Of a DNA stretch of 64,000 bases, positions 57,820 to 64,000 are shown in pieces. The stretch is from Orientallactaga sibirica. Its lineage: Eukaryota > Chordata > Mammalia > Rodentia > Dipodidae. The position numbers and the translations under genes are program-made. The notes beneath the pieces were generated by a model. The model was given only the letters and a program-made list of their open reading frames with translations. It did no database searches and was not told where the DNA came from. The stretch covers positions 10,274,501 to 10,338,500 of the forward strand of contig JAEOAD010000018.1 in the NCBI GenBank assembly GCA_036365145.1. Direction: 5' to 3'. The first letter of the stretch is position 1; each line of letters starts with the position of its first letter.

Positions 57820-57970
57820 ATGAAATATTTCATCTGGTCTCTCACTTGATCCTCCCAGTAACTGGGGAATGAAGCCCACAAACTCTGCTTTGATGCATTT
57901 AAACTTCAAGATGACTTTCTCAAGGTCAAAAAGCTGGCCATTGATAACCAGGAGCAGAGTCCACAATCTC
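57820..57970 (-). repeat. MIR SINE
   Basis: CACTTGATCCTCCCAGTAAC and GACTTTCTCAAGGTCAAAAAG match MIR on the minus strand. Bases 57971-58501 hold no recognised feature. Confidence 0.6.
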
Positions 57971-58516
57971 ATTACTGTGAGTATCCTCACCCATTGCTTG
58001 CTACCCCCAGGAGGCAGGGGACTCTACAAAGTCCACTTCTCCATTTCCTGCTCTATTCTATCTTGACATACTTCCCCCACCAAGATGCTGGTGAAATCCT
58101 GGAATCTAGACAGATGTGATTCAAGATCTCTTAAAGAGATTAAGTTCATTGTTACTGCAGTGAGCCCTGTATAGGAGCTATTCTCTTTCTGTCAATAGTG
58201 ACCCATAAAGTCCATGATGCTATTTTCATTTTTCCACATAGTAGCTAATTATTATTAAGCCATGTCTTAATTTGAAGTTTCCAGAATCATATCCAGAGAT
58301 TGGCATATGTATAATTGACCTCAGATCTGTTGAGTGACGGCTGTAGTCACTTCTCTTCACACCATATCTCCACATCCAGAGTGAAGATTTGTTTCTCATG
58401 AGCCTGTGGTTGAATACAAACGTACCAGCTCACACCCTTTCCATTTAACACAGAAGACCTCCAGTTACTGGCTAACTAGCTCCATGACTCTCTAGCAGCC
58501 TATTGAGAGCATTCTT

Positions 58517-59321
58517 TTTTTTTTTTTTAATTATTGCTTTTTATTGACTTTTATACTTTACAAAAAAACCCACCTGATATTTCCCTCCCCTCCCCCCATT
58601 CCACTTTAGAACTCCAGTCTCCACCATATCCCCTCCCTCTCTCCATTAGTCTCTCTTTTAATTTGATGTCATCATCTTTTTCTTCAATTTTGAGGGTCTT
58701 GTGGAGGTATTGCTAGGCACTGCAAGGTCATAGATATCAAGGCCAATTTCTGTCTGGGCAGTTGCATTGTAAGAGGTCATACCCTTCCTTTGGCTCTTCC
58801 ATTCTATCCGCCCCCTCTTCTGCAATGGTCCCTGAGCCTTAGAGGGTGTGACAGAGGTGTTTCAGTGCTGGGCACTCCTCCATCCCTTCTTCTCAGCACT
58901 ATGTTGCCTTTTGGATCATCCCAGGGGCCATTGCCATCTGAAAAGAGAAGCTTCTCTAACCAGAAGTGAGAGTAGCATTAATATATGAATATGAACATTA
59001 AGTGTAGTGCTTTCAGGGCAGCTTGGTGGGAATAATATATACATTTAGTCAGACAAGAGCAGGCTTATACCCCTAAGGCTCATGACCTCACCTACCATAG
59101 ACTTTTACTTAGGTTTTTCAGTACCAGGTATGTATTCCCTCCCGTAGAGAGGGCCTTCAGTCCAATTATGGAGCAGTTGGTTACCCCACTAGACCATATA
59201 ATAGGACACAAATCAAATCTTAACAAATACAGGAAAACTGAAATAATCCCTTGTATGCTATATGACCACAATGGGATTAAACTGCAAATCAACAACAAGA
59301 AAAACTACAGAGCATACAGAA
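58517..59321 (-). mobile_element. L1 insertion with inverted endonuclease-coding piece
   Basis: The 15-bp exact duplication ATTGAGAGCATTCTT (58502-58516 and 59322-59336) defines the insertion. From 58517 to about 59190 it is L1 3' UTR on the minus strand with a poly-T start. From about 59190 to 59321 the plus strand reads as L1 ORF2 endonuclease (DHN.IKL-type motif near 59265). So the 5' part is inverted and most of the element is missing. Confidence 0.8.
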
Positions 59322-59336
59322 ATTGAGAGCATTCTT

Positions 59337-60639
59337 AACACTGCACTGCAGCCTTCAACTCTTCAGCTCACTTGTTCTTTCCACCTTCTTCCCAGGGTTA
59401 CACTAGAATCCAAGCTGAAGACTCCTGCAGCAATCCCTATGCTAACAATAAGTCCCTTACGTAGCCGATGCTGTCATGGCATTTTCATCTTGGAGCACCC
59501 AAATTCACACATAAAGCAATCCCAGGAAGCACAGTGAAACACCATAGAGAAGAAAAGGAAAGAAAGAAAGTCAGTAATTTAGTGGGGCTGCCTCTGTTGG
59601 CTGCCATGTTCAAAGATTCTTCTTAAGCTCTCTGGGAAACTATGTGGAGCTCAGTTCACAATTATATTACTAAGGGACATGAGACATGGGATATTTAGCT
59701 ACAATTCCTGTCCCTTCATATGTGAGTGTCACTCTAGGGATAGTAATTGTTCACTCGCCACAGTCTGCATTGTCTCTTTAGGTGTAATAATGGAATTTAC
59801 ACAGGTGATCCAACTCCAGAGCTCTTATTCATTAAGCCACACCTTTTTCATAGTTAGTACATTTGAGGTCAGGATCATGTTCTTGAATTACTACTTTTTA
59901 AAAACCCAATTTGGCAATGAAACTCATTCTTACGAAAATGTTCTTGTCCACTAGAGTGAAAAATTTATCCAGCCAGATTATACAAGACTGTGATCCTTCG
60001 TAAACTGTGTCACTCTAGATAGTTAACTTCCCCTCTCTGTGTTTTAGTTTCCTCATAGATGATAGTATGTCTCCTTGACCTTACAGTCTTCTTAAGAGTT
60101 TTAGAGTGGAAACTGGTAAATGCCATCCAAACAATGAACTGTGCTTCTTGGATAAATTTGAACATTCTCCCTGCTTACCTGCTCTGCTTTTGCTGAAACA
60201 AATGCACGCATTGTCCTCGCCACTATCCCTGCCTCCATCCTCATGGTGTTAGAGAAGTCCTGTTCTGATTACAAAACTGGTTTCACAGTTTTTCCTCCAC
60301 AGGATATGCCTTCTATTCCAACAGAGCTTAGGTAACATAGGTTTAAGAGTCTGTAATTCATCCTTCACTGATCAATGTCCTTAAATGTTCCACACTTGCC
60401 TGAACCCTATCCCGCCCACCTGTAAGTCCAGAGGCTTAAGAACAATGAGTGTTCTCAGGACTCCCTCATTTCAGGGCAGCCTGTCCTTAGCCCTGTCTTC
60501 TCAAAGAGGTAACTAGATCATACTAGATCATTCATGCCTTTGAGAATCTTTGAAAGTTAATTTGTCTTTCTTCAAGAAGAAATAAAAATACTTTTAGCAT
60601 ATAATTTTAAAATATAATTTTTTAAAATAAGTTTGATCT
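59337..60639. other. unique sequence with one MIR
   Basis: A plus-strand MIR lies at about 60000-60110 (TAACTTCCCCTCTCTGTG, TAGTTTCCTCATAGATGATA). The open frames at 59262-59537 and 59679-59954 (91 codons each) have no motif; the first begins in L1 sequence. Confidence 0.45.
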
Positions 60640-62222
60640 GAGTACCCTGACAGGGTGGGTAATGTTGCTCCCAGGAGCTATAGATTGTTAATTGTTGTAG
60701 GAAAACACCAGTACCAGAGGTCGAATACTTTCTAGTGACTTGTTGGTTAGGGAGAACCCTGAGGTCCCTCAGCTAGTACAGGCTATTGTCACTGACCTTG
60801 GTGGCCCATAAGAACTAGATGATAAGACCCTACTGACTAGGATACCACTTGATTTGGTTGCAGGATGCTGAGAAATCAAGCTGGAACTGATCTAGAAGCT
60901 TCTTTCCTGGTGGCTATCTGTCTTAGAACTGGAAAATGCTGCTATTCAGATTGCTGGAAAGAAAAGTTATCAATAATCCTACCCCCCGTGGTAAACCCAC
61001 TCTGCATGACACACAACCAACCAACCAGGCAAGATGTGCCCAGTGGTGCAGTATTGTGGGAGTAAACAATGTTGTAGTTACCTTCTCATTGCTGGGACAA
61101 ACCACCTGATCAAAAGTAGCCAATGGGAGGAATGTTTTCATAGCTTATAGTCACAAAGGGAAGCTTTATGATGCAGGTGAAAGCATGACATGAGCAGAGG
61201 CTGGAAATCACTTCTTCCACAACAAGAGGAAAAAAACAGCTGGAGAGTGAGCTAAATTTTGGCAAGGGGGATCTGGCTATAACACCCCAAAGCCTGCCCC
61301 CAGTATCAGCTTCCTCTGGTAAGGTTCCATCTTCCAAATTGCCATCAGCTAGGGATAAAATATTTAGAAACGGTTTTATGGGAATCATCTGATTTAAACC
61401 ACCATATTCAGCTGCTCTCTGATTGGATTTGAGGCCCAGTCCATGGAAGGAAATCCCTGCCTACTACTGAAAACCTAGTCAAAAGCCTATTTCTGGTGAG
61501 GTCATAGGCCTTAGAAGGGAAGATGATATGCTACTGTTTAGCTAAATAGATATGTTATATGCCCATCAAATTTCCTTCTAGATATTTGTGCTTATGTCCC
61601 TAGATTAATGCTGCTCTCACTTTTGGTTAGATAACCTTCTTTTTACAGTTGTGACTACCAGATACTCTCAAAACTCTTCAAGTGCTGAAAATCACTAAAT
61701 AAGACATCTAGAGCACCCCTTCCCAAAGCTCAGGGAACAGGGAGGTAGGGGGAGCAGAAAGGATGGAGAGGAGTGCTGCGGAATGCTGTCTTTTGAACAT
61801 GCACTGGCCATGGCATTCATGACCCCATTACTTGCAGTAAACCTAAACAATATTAGGTCCATCACCATTCTGTCATGGATGACAGACATGGAGGAGAACA
61901 TGAGCCCTTCCTTATCACTCTTTGAAGATTTGTGGGCAGTCAATGGTTGCTGAAGGTGCAGGAGACATCTTCTGCAGTGGTTTAGCCACTGGTAAATCCC
62001 CATCCATGCTCATGCAATCAACCCTAAGTAAACTTAGTAGGTCACACAAATGCACAAGAAAAAATAAGATATCAAAGTAAAGGAAGGGCTAGTTGTGAAG
62101 AAGGGAGTCAGTGGAAGTGGATGGGGAATGGTACAAGAGAAGGTAATATAAGGGGATTCTGATATAAACACATTATACATATATATGTATAAACTTGTCA
62201 ATAAAATATAAAATTTAAAAAG
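60640..62222 (+). mobile_element. L1 3' UTR (Lx-like), long fragment split by an LTR
   Basis: This is the longest copy of this 3' UTR in the window. Blocks in order are AACTAGATGATAAGACCCTA, ACACAACCAACCAACCAGGC, then after the LTR CTGATTGGATTTGAGGCCC, GGTCATAGGCCTTAG, TTAATGCTGCTCTCACTTTT, CTAGAGCACCCCTTCCCAA, GTCTTTTGAACATGCACTGG, TTTAGCCACTGGTAAATCCC, and the end AACTTGTCAATAAAATAT plus an A-rich tail. It serves as the reference for the other fragments. Confidence 0.85.
61070..61404 (-). mobile_element. ERVL/MaLR-type LTR inside L1
   Basis: TGTTGTAGTTACCTTCTCAT at the left and TGATTTAAACCACCA at the right, with GGCTATAACACCCCAAAGCC inside, parallel the copy at 45476-46412. The L1 3' UTR resumes at GCTGCTCTCTGATTGG. 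No exact 5-bp duplication is visible. Confidence 0.75.
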
Positions 62223-62944
62223 ACAGATAAGGCTGTGTTCACACAATTGTGCACACAGAGGCAGTCCTGCTTTCCCTCACAAATCTAAACTAGGTACAAT
62301 TTTTCAAGTATTCACAACTCTCTAAAACCTATGACTGAAGCCCACTGTTAAGCATAAATTGGCTTCATCTGGTTTTCAGTGATGGTGTATGTGGAACATC
62401 TAACAATAATGCTATCACACAGAAGCTGCTTCATAAGCAAGTGCTGACCTTATTCCTATAGTGACATTACTGTCTCCAGAAACATGACAGTCCCAGGGAG
62501 TGTTCCAGAAAGTGGCTGGACAGAGAGAAACAAAGATACCAATTTTCCCAAGGGAAGAATTCATGTGAGCCATGGAGGAGGCTGGTGTTGGCTCTCCCTC
62601 TGCTGGTCATGATCAACACACATCCTTTCTTTAGATTTTCAGTGAGTGTTGGCTGCTCTAGGGAAGGAGGCAATAGAATCAGAAATGGAAAACAAGGACT
62701 TATGGTAGACAGGAGTTAGTTCTGAATCAGTGGCATCCTATAAAGCTAGGGACAGAGAAAAGTGTTTGCCCCTTTGTTTTTATGCTCTAACTGCTGTGTG
62801 TGTCTGAGCATGTGCTCTGGGGAGGTATGGGAAGAGTAAGTTTCAATTGTATTCTTGAATCCAGACCTCACTACCAGGAGTTTGCTTCAATCCTGAGACA
62901 CAGGGTTGCACTTAAAGGACGCAGATCTGCCTGTTTGGAGTAAT
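62223..62944. other. unique sequence, no feature recognised
   Basis: No gene or interspersed repeat is supported in this interval. Confidence 0.4.
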
Positions 62945-63105
62945 GTGAGGAGTGAGGGCTTTGGGCTCTGAAACCAGCATTGCCCTTATGAGTGGAGGAA
63001 TTGATTCACTGTAGACTGAGTTCTCTGAACTTGAGGTTTTTCATATATATGATAAAGTTTTTAAGGTACCCATTTAAATTGATATGAAGATTAAATAACT
63101 CATTT
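62945..63105 (+). repeat. MIR SINE
   Basis: GGGCTTTGGGCTCTGAAACC, CTCTGAACTTGAGGTTTTTC and GATATGAAGATTAAATAACT follow the full MIR order on the plus strand. Confidence 0.68.
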
Positions 63106-63137
63106 TAATTTAATAATAATAATATTATTATTTAATA

Positions 63138-63305
63138 TTGGGCCCAGGGAGATTGCTCAGTGGTTAGGTACTCCCAAATACCCAAGTAAAGACAGATGCA
63201 AAAAGTGGCACATGCACCTTGAGTTCCTTTGCACAAACAAGAGACCCTGGCATGCCCATTTGTTCTTATTCTCTTTCTCTCTCCTTGCAAGTAAATAAGT
63301 AAAAA
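63138..63305 (+). mobile_element. B2-like SINE, old copy
   Basis: GGGCCCAGGGAGATTGCTCAG head, CAAAAAGTGGCACATGCACC, a CT-rich stretch and an A-rich end. Part of the middle is missing. An AT-rich stretch (63107-63137) precedes it. Confidence 0.75.
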
Positions 63306-64000
63306 CTAAAATGTCATGCTGAAAAGAGGGTCTAGGAGCAAAGCAAATTAATAAATGGTAGATATTGGCATTATTTTATTCTCAGAAAGCAATAGCATGT
63401 AAAAGTCTTTATTATTAAAAATACCACAAGAAGACTTACATATTGTATGGCGTTGAGTCATTTGACATTGATCCTATTTTGCCATTTTAAACCTTTCAGA
63501 GCCAGTATATTTTCATATAGTGAGGCTACTACTGTATCAGTATATTTATAATAGTATATGCATATTGTTTAATAATGTAACAGAATTGAGAAAATCAGAT
63601 TAAAAATAAAAATTCTCTAAAGCACTGTCCTCCAGAGCTACACATTTGGGTAGATCCTTCCAACCAACATACTGGATACATGTAAAAACTGATGCTGACT
63701 AGAAATAAGAATGTGATTCTGGTTCTGGCCAGGTCAGGTTTCATTAAAAGGCAGCCTGAGTGCCAGGCAGCAAAGGAAGGGTCACAGCATCCCAGAGACA
63801 CCAGAACAACGAGCAGTGTTCACTGACATGGGAGAAACACTAAGATCCATTCCACTTGAGAGGGACCTGTGTCTCCCAGTCTGTTTCCATATGGTTCTTT
63901 TGGAACCAGAAGCCTGCCCATCAGACTATTTCCCTCCAGTCCCTCCCCAGGGGCACACTGCTTCTTCAGCACATACACTTAGCCCTGGCAGGAAGGGACT
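63306..64000. other. unique sequence to the window end
   Basis: No gene or clear repeat is supported in these 695 bases. Confidence 0.4.

Noticed and set aside
63955..63985. U6-like phrase (TGCTTCTTCAGCACATACAC)
   Set aside because: Only about 20 bases resemble the U6 start, with mismatches, and the following sequence does not continue as U6.

Overview
This window looks like non-coding nuclear DNA from a rodent. I found no host gene that I can support: no run of spliced exons, no CpG island, and no tRNA, rRNA or snRNA gene. The lineage call rests on the repeats: 7SL-derived B1 elements, tRNA-derived B2/B3-like and ID-like SINEs, MT/ORR1-type MaLR LTRs, and L1 copies whose 3' UTRs resemble rodent Lx-type L1. 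The commonest SINE has a head like GGGCTGGAGAGATGGCTTAG, a long middle and a pyrimidine-rich tail. It is not the standard mouse or rat B2. From memory it fits a dipodid such as a jerboa, but that is an inference.

Layout. Bases 1-841 hold an old MIR and unique sequence. Bases 842-7315 are a large minus-strand L1 with a near-complete but disabled ORF2. It carries two SINEs and a solo LTR, each with clear target-site duplications, and has no ORF1. A second solo LTR (7358-7849) follows directly. From 8 to 24 kb, unique DNA is mixed with SINEs and MaLR LTRs. Bases 24730-28770 are the longest stretch without a recognised interspersed repeat, and a CpG-richer core at 25850-26310 is the best candidate for a conserved regulatory element. 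From 28.8 to 44 kb there is a run of B1, B2-like, ID-like and MIR elements, two LTRs and microsatellites. From 45 to 62 kb, retroelements are nested in one another: an LTR split by an L1 tail and then a SINE, two L1 3' UTRs split by LTRs, and two rearranged L1 insertions with long target-site duplications. Bases 62.2-64 kb are mainly unique, with one MIR and one SINE.

How the parts relate. Nothing here reads as a gene system. The window records successive L1-driven and LTR insertions, and the nesting gives their relative ages: MIR and MLT/MST LTRs are oldest, then Lx-type L1 and MT/ORR1 LTRs, then B1 and B2-like SINEs with near-perfect duplications. The most unusual features are a 42-base exact copy of nearby sequence patched into a SINE (56321-56362), the ORF1-less L1, the two rearranged L1s, and an LTR family seen twice, each time inside an L1.
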